Source of the DNA: Pseudofrankia asymbiotica
Lineage (GTDB): Bacteria; Actinomycetota; Actinomycetes; Frankiales; Frankiaceae
Length of the DNA stretch: 8,330 nt
Assembly: GCF_001983105.1 (NCBI RefSeq)
Contig: NZ_MOMC01000086.1
Coordinates: 1 to 8,330, forward strand
Direction: 5' to 3'
Below are positions 1 to 8,330 of this stretch, in pieces. A model generated the notes under the pieces. It was not told where the DNA came from, did no database searches, and saw only the letters and a program-made list of their open reading frames with translations. How positions within the stretch are numbered: the stretch's first letter is position 1; the number at the start of each line of letters is the position of its first letter. A program made the translations under genes and the position numbers.

Positions 1-2
1 CA

Positions 3-719
3 GCCTTCGGACCAGCCGGTGCCGTCGGCGTTGGCGGCGAAGGATTTGCAGCGTCCGTCGGGTGCGAGGCCGTTCAACCGCGAGAACTCCACGAAGACAT
101 GTGGCCCCGCCATGACCGTGACGCCGCCGGCGAGGGCGAGGGTGGATTCGCCGGATCGTAGGGATTGGGCGGCGAGGTGGATGGCGACGAGGGAGGAGGA
201 GCAGGCGGTGTCGACGGAGATGGCCGGGCCCTGGAGCCCGAACGTGTACGCCACCCGCCCGGACGCCACGCTGGAGAGGTTGCCCGCCAGCAGGAGGCCC
301 TCGTATTCCTCGGGGCTGCTGGGGAGCCGCGCGGCGTAGTCGTCGTACATCACTCCGGTGAAGACGCCGGTGCGGCTGCCGCGCAGGGTGGCCGGGTCGA
401 TGCCCGCGTCCTCGAACGTCTCCCAGGTCGTCTCCAGCAGGAGCCGGTGCTGCGGGTCCATTGCGGTGGCCTCGCGCGGGGAGATGCCGAAGAAGGCCGC
501 GTCGAACTGGTCGGCGTCGTGCAGGAAACCGCCGTGACGGGTGTAGGTGGTTCCTGGGGCGCGAGACTCCGGGTCGAACAGTGCCTCCAGGTCCCAGCCG
601 CGGTTCGTCGGGAACTCGCTGATCGCGTCGACGCCTTCGGAGACCAGCCGCCACAGGTCCTCCGGCGAAGCCACCCCACCCGGCAGCCGACACGCCATGC
701 CCACGACCGCGATCGGCTC
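3..719 (-). other. KS-C: ketosynthase domain, N-terminal part (module C)
   Basis: This is the start of a third ketosynthase (residues 2538-2776), opening with [15 protein letters not shown] and cut by the window edge. The active-site cysteine C2710 is present in VDTACSSSL (201-203), so it is a condensing [23 protein letters not shown] and the segment through [12 protein letters not shown] are typical for the family. The two catalytic histidines would lie beyond the left edge. It resembles KS-B in overall motifs but differs in many codons and residues, so no recent gene conversion between them is visible. Module C's AT and reductive domains are outside the window. Confidence 0.95.
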
Positions 720-3700
720 CGTCTCGCTCGTGACGACGCGTGCCGCGCCCGTCGGCCTGGCCGGCTCGGTCGAGGGGTGCGCGGCGGCCACGGTCTCGAC
801 CAGATGCCGGGCGAGCGCGTCGGGGGAGGGATACTCGAAGACCGCGGTAGCCGGTAGCCGGAGCCCGGTGACCTGGTTGAGCTGGTTGCGCAGCTCCACC
901 CCGGTCAGTGAATCGAGCCCGATCTCCCGGAAGGCCAGCGTCGACGGGATCTCGCCGCCGTCCGCGTGGCCGAGCACGGCGGCCACCAGATCGCGCACCA
1001 TCGTGAGCGCGGCCGCGGCACGCTCGTCCTCGGCGAGCGCGGCGAGGCTGTCCGCCCAGGACTCGCCGGACCCGCCGGACTGATGCACGGGGCCGACCCG
1101 TGTCCTGCCCGGACGGCGGGCACGGCGGCCAGCGGGCAGCAGGGCGCGCAGCAGCTCGAGTGGATCGTCCCCACCGTCACGCGCGGCCGCGAGGTCGAGA
1201 GCGGCGGGAACATACAGCGCCTCCTGCCCGCCGAGTGCCGCGTCGAAGAGCGCGAGCCCTCGTTCGGCGGCCAGCGGCGCGATGCCCGATCGGGCCCAGC
1301 GGGACCGGTCGGCTTCCGTGAGCCCGCCGCCCATCCCTGCGGCCACGCCGCCGGCGGCGGTGACGTCCGCCCACAGCCCCCAGGCGAGCGACGTGGCGGG
1401 CATCCCGCGGGCGCGGCGGCGGGCGGCGAGCGCGTCGAGGGCGGCGTTGGCCGCCGCGTAGTTGGCCTGTCCCGCGGTGCCCATCAGGCCGGAGATCGAG
1501 GAGAACAGGATGAACGCGCTCAGCGGCCGGTTGGCGGTGAGTTCGTGCAGGTTCCAGGCACCGCGCACCTTGGGGCGCATCACCGCGTCGACCTGCTCGT
1601 CGGTGAGCGTGGTGACCGTGGCGTCATCGAGGACACCCGCGGTATGGATCACCGCGCTGAGCGGGTGCTCCTCGGGGATGCCGGCCAGCATCGCCGCGAC
1701 GGCCTCGCGATCCGCGACGTCGACCGCCACGACGGAGACCTGGGCGCCCAGGAGGGTGAGGTCATCGACGAGCCTGTCCACACCGGGGCTGTCGGGGCCG
1801 CGGCGGCTGCTCAGGACGAGACGCCGCACCTGGTGCCGGCTGACGAGATGGCGGGCGAGGAGACCACCGAGCCCGCCGGTGCCTCCCGTGATCAGAACGG
1901 TGCCTTCGACGGAAGGGCCGTCAGCGCCAACCAGGGAGCCGAGATCGACGGGGGGCCGCGCCTCGTCCGCGGGGACGCGGGCCAGGCGCGGGACGAGCGG
2001 GACTCCGCCGCGCACGGCGACCTGCGCGTGCCCCCCGTGCGTCATGGCAGGCAGCACGGCGACGTCGTCCGCGGGTTCGAGATCTACGAGCAGGAACCGG
2101 CCCGGATGCTCGGTCTGCGCCGAGCGGACCAGGCCCCACACGGCGGCCGCGCCCAGATCGGTCACGTCCTCGCCGGCCCTGGTGGAGACCGCCCCTGTGG
2201 TCACGAACGCCATGCGGGCGTGCTCGAGCCGGGGCTCCGCCAGGAACCGGCGGACGGCCCTGGCCGCGTCCATCGCCGCGGCCGAAGCGGTCGGGGTGGC
2301 AGCGCCTGGGGCGTCGCCACGGACCCGGACGACGACCACGTCCGTCCTGTCGCCGTCCGGCGGTTCCGCGCCGATAGCCTCGCGCCAGCGCGCCGTGTCG
2401 AGCCGGGTCGCCGGGCCGGTCGCCACGGGTTCCCACGCCACGGCGAACAGGCCGTCGCCGTCGTCGTCCGCCGTCGGGGCGAGCCGGCTGCGCGCGGCGG
2501 GGCGCAGGGCGAGCGACTCGACGGTCGCGACCAGCGCCCCAGTGGGATCGGCGAGGGCGAGGGAGACATCCCCGAGCGCCGAATCGGCCCCGAGCTCGGG
2601 GAGGCCCGAGATCCGGACCCGCAACGTGGTCGCGCCGCGGGCGCCAGGGAAGGCCCGGGTCCAGGTGAAGGGCAGCAGGATCTCCGCGGGAGAGACCTCC
2701 CGCGCGGCCTCGAGCACGAGAGGATGCAGCGCCGCGTCGAACAGCGCCGGGTGGACGGCGAAGCGATCGGCGTCCATCCCGGCCTCGGGGGGCAGCGTCA
2801 CCTCGGCGAAGAGGTCGGAGCCCGCCCGCCACCTGGCCGTCAGCCCCGCGAAGGCCGGCCCGTAGGCGTAGCCGAGCTCGGCCAGCCGGTCATACACGCC
2901 GTCGGGCGGCTCGGCGACGGCGCCCGCCGGCGGCCACCGCAGCGCCCACGCGGCGTCCGATGCCTGGTCGCCCACCGCCGCGGCGAGGGTCCCCGACGCG
3001 TGGCGTGTCCACGGCCGCTCGTCGCCCTCCGGACGCGAGTGGACACGCAGCCGTCGGGCGCCGTCGGGACCGGGGGCCTCGACGGTGACCTGTATGACCA
3101 CCGCCTGCCGTTCGGGCATGATCAGCGGAGCCTCGAGCACGAGGTCCTCCACCAGCTGCGCGCCGGCATGCTCGCCGGCCGTGAACGCGAGGTCGAGGAA
3201 CGCGGTGGCTGGCACCAGCACACTGCCGCCGATCGTGTGATCGGCGAGCCAGCCGTGCTCCGCCAGGGAGAGCCGGCCCGTGAGCACGACCTCCTGACGG
3301 TCGGCGAGGTCGACGGCGGCCGTGATCATCGCGTTCCCCGTCGTCGTCAGCCCGAGGCCTCGGGCGTCGGCCGGTGACGTCGCCGGGATCCAGTACCGCC
3401 CGCGCTGGAACGGGTAGGTGGGCAGGTCGACGGCCCGCCCCGCCGGGAAGAAGCTCGTCCGGTCCAGCGGTGCGCCGAGCGTGTGCGCCGCGGCGGCGCC
3501 GGCCACGAACGCCTCCGGCTCTGGCCGGTCGGCGCGCAGCAGGGGCACGGCCACGGACCCGGCCCCCGTGAAGGACCTGGTGGCCAGCGGCGAGAGCACG
3601 GCGTCTGGCCCCACCTCGACGAACACCGAGGTGCCCTGGGCCTCCAGATGGCGGACGGCGTCCGCGAAGCGCACGGTCTCGCGAATCTGGCGTGCCCAGT

Positions 3701-6700
3701 AGTCGGGCGAGCTCAGCTCGTGGTCGTCGAGGGCGGCGCCGGTGACCGTGGAGACGACCGGAATGTGGGCCGGGCGGAACGTCATGGTCGAGGCGAAGGC
3801 CCGGAACTCCTCGAGGATCGCGTCCATGTGCGGCGAATGGAACGCGTGACTGACCGACAGGTCACGCGTGCGGCGACCGCGCCCACGCCACAGCGCGGCG
3901 ACACGGCGCACGGCGGCCTCGTCACCCGCGATCACGACGGAGCGAGGCGCGTTGACGGCGGCGATCGCCACCCGCTCCTCGTCCCCCCGCAGGGAGTCCG
4001 CGACCTCGCCCTCCGATGCCTCCAGCGCGACCATCGCGCCAACGGCCGGAGTCGACTGCATGAGCCGCCCGCGCGTGGCCGTGAGCGCGGCGGCGTCCTC
4101 CAGCGAGAGCACCCCCGCCACGTGCGCCGCGGCGATCTCCCCGACGGAGTGGCCCGCCACCATGTCGGGGCGCAGCCCATGCCGCCACGCCAGCCGGAAC
4201 AGCGCGATCTCGAGCGCGAGGAGGGCCGGCTGGGTGTAGGCCGTCTGGCCCAGGAACGTGGCCTCGTCGGAGCCCGCCTCCGCGAACATCGCGGTGCGTA
4301 GGCTGATGTCGAGGTGGGGGTCGACGGCGTCGACGACCTCGTCGAGGGCGGTGGCGAAGACCGGGGCGTGCGCGTACAGCTCCCGGCCCATGCCGGCGCG
4401 CTGAGATCCCTGGCCGGTGAACAGGAACGCGGTCACGTCGTTGCCCGCCTCGCTGACGACGAGATTGGGCGCTCGGCGCCCGTCCGCCAGCGCGTCGAGA
4501 CCGGCAAGAAGGTCATCGGAGGTCGCGCCGACGATCGCGGCGCGATGCCGCAGACTGGTCCGGGTGCTCAGGGACAGGCCAACGTCCGGCAGGGACGCGA
4601 GCTTGCGCGGATGGGCGCGCAGGTCGTCGCGCAGCTGCCCCGCCCGTGCGCGCAACGCGGGCTCGCTGTTGGCCGACAGCGGCCACGGAACCACTTCGGA
4701 GCGCGGCGAGCCCGAGCCGCCCCCGTCCCCTCGGGCCTCGGCCGCGCCGGCCTCGGCCGCTTGGGGATCATTTTCCTCGACGATGACGTGCGCGTTGGTG
4801 CCGGAGATGCCGAAGGAGGAGACCGCCGCCCGGCGGAGTTCGCCGGTCCGCGGCCAGGGACGCGGCTCCTGGAGCAGCTCCACGGCGCCGGACGACCAGT
4901 CGACGTGCGGGGTGGGTTCGTCCGCGTGCAGCGTCCTGGGCAGGAGACCGTGCCGGATGGCCTCCACCATCTTGATCAGTCCGCCGACCCCGGCCGCCGC
5001 CTGCGTGTGGCCCGTGTTGGATTTCAGCGACCCCAGGTAGAGCGGCGCCCGCCCGGCACGGTGGCGGCCGTAGGTGGCCAGCAGCGCCTCGGCCTCGATC
5101 GGGTCGCCGAGCCGGGTGCCGGTGCCGTGGGCCTCGACGGCGTCCACGTCGGCCGGAGTGAGCCCGGCGTCGTCCAGCGCCTGCCGGATGACCTCTTCCT
5201 GGGCCGGGCCGTTCGGGGCCGTCAGCCCGTTGGAGGCGCCGTCGGAGTTGACGGCGCTCCCGCGGACGACGCCGAGCACCCGGTGCCCGTTGCGGCGGGC
5301 CTCGGAGAGGCGCTCCAACACCAGCACGCCCACCCCTTCCGCCCACGAGGTGCCGTCGGCGGCGGCGGAGAACGCCTTGGAACGACCGTCGGGAGCCAGC
5401 CCGCCCTGACGGGCGAACTCGACGAACATCCCGGGCGTGGACATGACGGTCACGCCCCCGGCGAGCGCGAGCGTCGACTCGCCCGCGCGTAGCGAGCGCG
5501 TCGCCAGGTGAAGTGCGACCAGTGAGGAGGAGCAGGCCGTGTCGACGGTCACCGCCGGCCCGTTCAGTCCTAGTTGGTAGGCGATCCGTCCGGACATCAC
5601 GCTGGGCGTCGTTCCGGTCAGCAGATGGCCTTCGACCGCGCCGAACCCCTGGTGCATTCTCGGGCCGTAGTCGAACGCGGTCGCGCCGACGAACACCCCG
5701 GTGCGCGTGCCGCGCAGGGCGGCCGCGTCCAGCCCCGCCCGCTCCACCGCCTCCCACGCCGTCTCGAGCAGCACGCGCTGCTGGGGATCCATGCCCAGCG
5801 CCTCCCGCGGCGAGATGCCGAAGAACGCCGCGTCGAACCAGGCGGCCTCGCGCAGGAATCCACCGGACCGCACCGCGCCGCGGCCGTCCCCCGCCGGGCC
5901 CGGTCCGGCCAGGTCGGCGTCCCAGCCTCGATCGGTGGGGAAGCCTGAGATCGCGTCGTGGCCGGCGGAGACGAGTTCCCACAGCTGCTCGGGCGACTCC
6001 ACACCGCCGGGGTAGCGACAGGCCATCCCGATGATGGCGATCGGTTCACGGGACGCCTGGGAAGGGTCCGCCGCGCCGAGGGCGGACTCGTCGGCTCCCC
6101 TCGGGGCCGCGAGGACCGTGCGCAGGTAGGCGGTGAGCCGGGCTGGTGTCGGATGGTCGAAGAGCAGCCCGCTCGGCAGCCGCAGCCCGGTGGCGGCCGA
6201 CAGCGCGTCGCGTAGCTCCACCGACATCAGAGAGTCGAGGCCCAGGTCCCGGAAGGAGGCGTTCAGGTCGAGGCGGTCGCCGCCGACGTGCCCGAGGACC
6301 TCGGCGAGCCGGCCGGCGACCAGCGCGCCGGCCGCCGCGGCCGGCGGTCGGCCCTCGGCGACCAGCGCGTCGGCCGCCGCGGCCGGCGCCGGCTCGGCCG
6401 CGACCAGACCGGGTGCCGCCGACGCGGCCTCCGTCGATTCGGGTGCCGGGGACGCGGTGGGCGTGGCCACCGGGCCGTCGAGGTCGAACCAGTGCCGGTC
6501 ACGTTGGAACGGGTAGGTGGGCAGCGCGACCCGGCGGCCGTCGCGGCCGTCATATGCCTGCTCCCAGTCGACGTGGACGCCGCGTACGAAGGCCGTGGCG
6601 AGCGCCGCCAGCAGCGTCGGGGCCTCGGGCCTGCCTCGGCGCGTCGCCGCCACGGCCGTGACCTGCTCCGGATCGAGCACGGAGTCGGCCACCATCGCCG

Positions 6701-8330
6701 CGCAGACCCCGTCCGGGCCCAGCTCCAGGAACGTGCCCGTGCCCGCGGCCTCGAGGGCTCGCGCCGCCGCCATGAAGCGCACCGGTCGCCGAACCTGCTC
6801 CACCCAGTAGTCGGCCGTCGACCAGGACCCGGCGGCCACCGCGCCTCCGGTCACCGTGGAGACGGCCGGGATCGCGGGCTCGCGGTAGGTGAGGGTCTCG
6901 GCCACGGCGCGGAAGTCGTCGAGCATGCCGTCCATGAGCGGGGAGTGGAAGGCGTGCGAGACCGAGAGGTGCCGGGTGCGCCGGCCGCGGCCGTGGAAGC
7001 GCTCCGCGACCCTGAGGACAGCCTGCTCGTCACCGGCGAGAACGACCGCGCGCGGACCGTTCACGGCGGCGATCGCCAGCGGGGCGGCGGCCGCCTCGCA
7101 CCAGGGCAGCAACTCGTCCTCGGTCGCCTCGATCGCGACCATGGCTCCGCCCGCGGGCAGCGCGCCCATGCCGCGGCCGCGGGCGGCCACCAGCGTCGCC
7201 GCGTCGGCCAGGGACAGTACGCCGGCCACGTGCGCCGCCGTGATCTCACCGATGGAGTGCCCGGCCACCCGGTCGGGACGCACTCCCCACGCCTCGACCA
7301 GCCGGTACAGCGCGACCTCGACGGCGAACAGGGCCGGCTGGGTGAAGGCGGTACGGTCGAGGTCGTCGCCGGCGGCGATGACCTCACGCAGCGACCGCCC
7401 CAGCAACGGGTCGAGATGGGCCGCCACCGCGTCGAAGGCCGCGGCGAAGGCGGGGAACGCCGCGTGGAGCTCGAGTCCCATCCCCACGCGTTGCGCGCCC
7501 TGGCCGGTGAAGACGACGGCGAGTCCGGCGGGTTGCGCCGAGCCGGCCAGCACCGCCGGGCTCGTGGCCCCGGCGGCGAGTGAGGCCAGGCCCGCCAGCG
7601 TCTCCTCTCTGCCCCGCGTGAGGACGACTCCACGATGTTCGAACAGCGTCCGGGTCCGGAGAAGGGACCAGCCGGCGTCGTCCGGCCGTATCCGCGGGTC
7701 GTCCGACAGCGCCGAGCGCACCCGCTCGGCCTGAGCACGTAGCGCCGCTGGTGTCCGTCCGGAGACGATCAATGGCATGGCGGCCTCGTCGGCCTCGTCA
7801 GCGGTGGCGGCCTGCGCACCCATGGCCGCCCGTGCGTCCGGGGGTTCGAAGCGGCTGATCGGGCTCTCGGTCACCACCACGTGCGCGTTCGTGCCGCCCA
7901 TCCCGAACGAGGAGACGCCCGCGACCAGCGCTCGGTCGGGACCCGGCCAGTCGGTCAGCTCGCTTTGCACCGTGAGCCCGAGCTCGGACAGCGGAATCCG
8001 CGGGTTCGGCGTGTCGAAGTTCAGGCTCGGTGGCAGGCGACGGTGCGTCAGGCTCAGCAGGGTCTTGAGTAGGCCGACCAGCCCGGCCGCTCCGCCGAGA
8101 TGGCCGACATTGGTCTTGACGGATCCGACGCGCAGAGGGTTCGCCGCCGCCCGGCCCTCGCGGAACACCGCGCCGAGCGCGGCCGCCTCGATGGGATCAC
8201 CGACCGGCGTGCCCGTGCCGTGCAGTTCCACGTACTGGGCCTCGCGTGGTTCCACGCCCGCCGACCGCCACGCCGAACGGATCACCTCTTCTTGCGCGGC
8301 CTGGCTGGGTACGGTCAGACCCGGCGTCGC
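3..8330 (-). CDS. Modular type I polyketide synthase, internal fragment (KS-AT-ACP / KS-AT-DH-KR-ACP / KS), open at both ends
   Basis: This is a multidomain assembly-line enzyme that builds a polyketide chain by successive decarboxylative condensations, with the chain held on carrier-domain phosphopantetheine arms. It is cytoplasmic; I see no signal peptide or membrane segment. The frame is open for 2,776 codons with no stop found. Frame was confirmed at motifs from the KS-A histidine (8220-8222) to the KS-C cysteine (201-203), so there is no frameshift. Domain order is KS(partial)-AT-ACP, KS-AT-DH-KR-ACP, KS(partial). The ACP-to-KS joints are short and covalent (roughly 20-25 residues), so these modules share one polypeptide with no docking domains between them. 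Start, ribosome binding site, stop and any thioesterase lie outside. The catalytic residues visible in every domain are intact. No TTA codon occurs in the frame. The family and order are certain; the natural product is unknown. Confidence 0.97.
795..1050 (-). other. ACP-B: acyl carrier domain (module B)
   Basis: The phosphopantetheine attachment serine is S2474 in [11 protein letters not shown] (909-911). The domain covers about residues 2428-2512, with [13 protein letters not shown] leading into the final helix. It is preceded by an Arg-rich linker (about 1095-1130) and a short Gly/Ser stretch (HQSGGSGES, about 1059-1085) joining it to KR-B. It is followed after roughly 25 residues by KS-C, so transfer to the next module is again within the same chain. 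Confidence 0.95.
1194..2450 (-). other. KR-B: B-type ketoreductase domain (structural plus catalytic halves, module B)
   Basis: It reduces the beta-keto group with NADPH. The structural subdomain starts at FAVAWEPV (near 2447), directly after the dehydratase, which leaves no room for an enoylreductase. The catalytic Rossmann half starts at [13 protein letters not shown] (T2151 of GGT at 1878-1880). The catalytic tetrad is K2254, S2278, Y2291 and N2295, with the family's usual spacing (K to Y 37, S to Y 13, Y to N 4). The LDD motif at 2234-2236 (1623-1631), and the lack of the A-type Trp shortly before the Tyr, mark a B-type domain, expected to give the D-configured hydroxyl. The LDD call is well established; the B1/B2 subtype was not resolved. 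Confidence 0.94.
2490..3350 (-). other. DH-B: dehydratase domain (module B)
   Basis: It removes water from the beta-hydroxyacyl-ACP made by KR-B, leaving an alpha,beta double bond. The double-hotdog fold spans about residues 1661-1947. The catalytic histidine is H1698 in [10 protein letters not shown] (HxxxGxxxxP; codon 3237-3239), and the catalytic aspartate is D1865 in DAALHP (2736-2738). GYAYGPAF is also present. All key residues are there, so it should be active. Two departures from the usual pattern: the opening HPLLGA-type motif reads N-A-M-I-T-A (residues 1666-1671), and the residue after the motif proline is Ala where Gly is usual (PATAF). Neither is a catalytic position. Confidence 0.93.
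3525..4430 (-). other. AT-B: malonyl-type acyltransferase domain (module B)
   Basis: It loads the extender for module B. The core starts at [14 protein letters not shown] (near 4427). The nucleophile is S1395 in GHSVG (4146-4148), and the specificity motif HAFH is at residues 1495-1498 (3837-3848). Both motifs are the malonyl-CoA form, so module B should add an unbranched C2 unit. The RGRLMQ motif is intact, in contrast with AT-A. The post-AT linker ends in [12 protein letters not shown] (W1647, 3390-3392), after which the dehydratase begins. The downstream boundary is approximate. Confidence 0.94.
4773..6047 (-). other. KS-B: complete ketosynthase domain (module B)
   Basis: It takes the acyl chain from ACP-A and condenses it with malonyl on ACP-B. 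Full length at 425 residues (762-1186), from [11 protein letters not shown] to [10 protein letters not shown]. The catalytic triad is complete: C933 in VDTACSSSL (5532-5534), H1068 in [13 protein letters not shown] (5127-5129) and H1108 in [12 protein letters not shown] (5007-5009). The presence of cysteine shows that this is a condensing KS and not a decarboxylating KSQ. These motifs are the common actinomycete modular PKS form. A KS-AT linker of about 115 residues follows. Confidence 0.96.
6111..6314 (-). other. ACP-A: acyl carrier domain (module A)
   Basis: This carries the growing acyl chain on a phosphopantetheine arm. Its attachment serine is S700 in [11 protein letters not shown] (codon 6231-6233). 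The domain spans about 68 residues (673-740): helix 1 starts at GRLAEVLG, the DSL motif sits at the start of helix 2, and [11 protein letters not shown] leads into the last helix. Length and motif are normal for a modular ACP. It follows AT-A with no KR, DH or ER in between. A joint of about 21 residues then leads into KS-B, so the chain is handed on within the same polypeptide. Confidence 0.95.
6315..6440 (-). repeat. Three tandem 14-residue (42-bp) units in the Ala-rich AT-A/ACP-A linker
   Basis: In reading order the units are [14 protein letters not shown] (6440-6399), [14 protein letters not shown] (6398-6357) and [14 protein letters not shown] (6356-6315). All end in LVA and are exactly 14 codons. 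At DNA level the last two match at 34 of 42 positions, with 31 of the first 32 matching on the + strand; the first unit is much more diverged. A further Pro/Ala-rich stretch (ATPTASPAP) precedes them. Together they form a low-complexity, probably flexible tether between the post-AT linker and ACP-A, taking the place where reductive domains sit in other modules. The in-frame period suggests duplication by replication slippage. Confidence 0.8.
6630..7520 (-). other. AT-A: malonyl-type acyltransferase domain (module A)
   Basis: It transfers an extender unit from CoA to ACP-A. The core begins at VVFTGQG (near 7517) and runs to about residue 570. The nucleophile is S359 in GHSIG (codon 7254-7256), and the conserved arginine is R384. 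The specificity motif HAFH is at residues 459-462 (6945-6956). HAFH with a non-Gln residue after the serine is the malonyl-CoA signature (methylmalonyl types have YASH and GHSQG), and the last His of the motif is the catalytic partner. The usual RLMQ stretch reads R-G-M-G here (residues 386-389), unlike AT-B. A KS-AT linker precedes the domain and the usual post-AT linker follows, ending in [12 protein letters not shown] (W614, 6489-6491). Boundaries are approximate to some tens of bases; malonyl specificity is inferred from the motifs. Confidence 0.93.
7866..8330 (-). other. KS-A: ketosynthase domain, C-terminal part (module A)
   Basis: Residues 1-155 of the window frame hold the second half of a beta-ketoacyl synthase, which either condenses the incoming chain with the extender unit or, in loading modules, only decarboxylates the extender. 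Both catalytic histidines are present: H37 in VELHGTGT (8220-8222) and H77 in KTNVGH (8100-8102), with K72 before it. The domain ends in [14 protein letters not shown]. The active-site cysteine (glutamine in decarboxylating KSQ domains) lies upstream of the window, so activity type cannot be read. The motifs differ from the two other KS domains here: [13 protein letters not shown] against [13 protein letters not shown], and [12 protein letters not shown] against [12 protein letters not shown]. This suggests a different KS subfamily. Partial only because of the window edge. Confidence 0.93.

Noticed and set aside
2448..2495. Possible enoylreductase between DH and KR
   Set aside because: Only a short joint separates the end of DH from FAVAWEPV of the KR structural subdomain; an ER needs roughly 300 residues.
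1921..2832. Minus strand open frame of 303 codons in another frame over DH/KR
   Set aside because: Out of frame with the DH and KR motifs that are clear in the main frame; composition is typical of a shadow frame.
966..3377. Long + strand open frame (803 codons) opposite the AT/DH/KR region
   Set aside because: It lies antisense to a PKS frame with recognisable catalytic motifs throughout. Its translation is Arg/Gly/Ala-rich with no domain I recognise, which is the expected shadow of a GC-rich codon pattern.
3483..5492. Two consecutive + strand open frames (3483-4301 and 4314-5492)
   Set aside because: They are antisense shadows of AT-B and KS-B. The translations show no family signature, and the minus strand carries GHSVG, HAFH, HGTGT and KSNTGH in one frame.
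4768..5982. Minus strand open frame of 404 codons in another frame over KS-B
   Set aside because: It overlaps KS-B out of frame. Its product is Arg/Gly-rich without motifs, while the true frame contains the complete KS triad.
6325..6390. GC-rich near-palindromes (around ggccgccgcggccggc) that could look like terminator stems
   Set aside because: They fall inside the coding frame, within the Ala-rich linker repeat, have no T-run, and are explained by repeated Ala/Pro codons.
6288..7583. Long + strand open frame (431 codons) opposite ACP-A and AT-A
   Set aside because: Same reason: low-complexity Arg/Gly-rich translation, fully antisense to conserved AT and ACP motifs.
1..8330. Promoters, RNA genes, CRISPR arrays, insertion sequences or attachment sites
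   Set aside because: The whole window is interior coding sequence of one gene. I saw no noncoding gap, transposase, array-like repeat or tRNA-like stretch.

Overview
The whole window is the interior of one very large gene on the minus strand. It encodes a modular (type I) polyketide synthase. One reading frame (codons at + strand positions 3-5, 6-8 ... 8328-8330, read right to left) stays open from edge to edge. I anchored it at more than 20 conserved motifs between positions 8220 and 201, and the frame never shifts. Neither the start nor the stop of the gene is in the window, and there is no intergenic DNA. The very high GC content, strong G/C bias at codon third positions and the family itself point to an actinomycete (Streptomyces or a relative). 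Species and product cannot be named from this sequence.

Layout in the direction of translation (8330 down to 3; residues counted from the window edge). Module A is partial at its N-terminal side: the C-terminal part of a ketosynthase (KS-A, 8330-7866), an acyltransferase (AT-A, about 7520-6630), an alanine-rich linker with a 14-residue tandem repeat (6440-6315), and an acyl carrier domain (ACP-A, about 6314-6111). It has no reductive domains. Module B is complete: KS-B (6047-4773), AT-B (about 4430-3525), dehydratase (about 3350-2490), ketoreductase (about 2450-1194) and ACP-B (about 1050-795). Module C is partial at its C-terminal side: only the first part of KS-C (719-3) is present, including its active-site cysteine.

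Predicted chemistry: both acyltransferases carry GHSxG and HAFH motifs, so both should load malonyl-CoA (unbranched C2 units). If module A is an ordinary extension module, it leaves its beta-keto group unreduced. Module B should reduce (B-type ketoreductase, LDD motif) and then dehydrate, giving an E double bond, and pass the chain to KS-C. If module A is instead a decarboxylating loading module, it would supply acetyl and module B would make a crotonyl intermediate. The residue that separates these cases lies just outside the window.

I found no sign of a new kind of system. The points worth a second look are the divergent KS-A in an otherwise conventional protein, the in-frame 42-bp repeat in the AT-ACP linker, a degenerate N-terminal motif in the dehydratase, and an altered RLMQ-type motif in AT-A.
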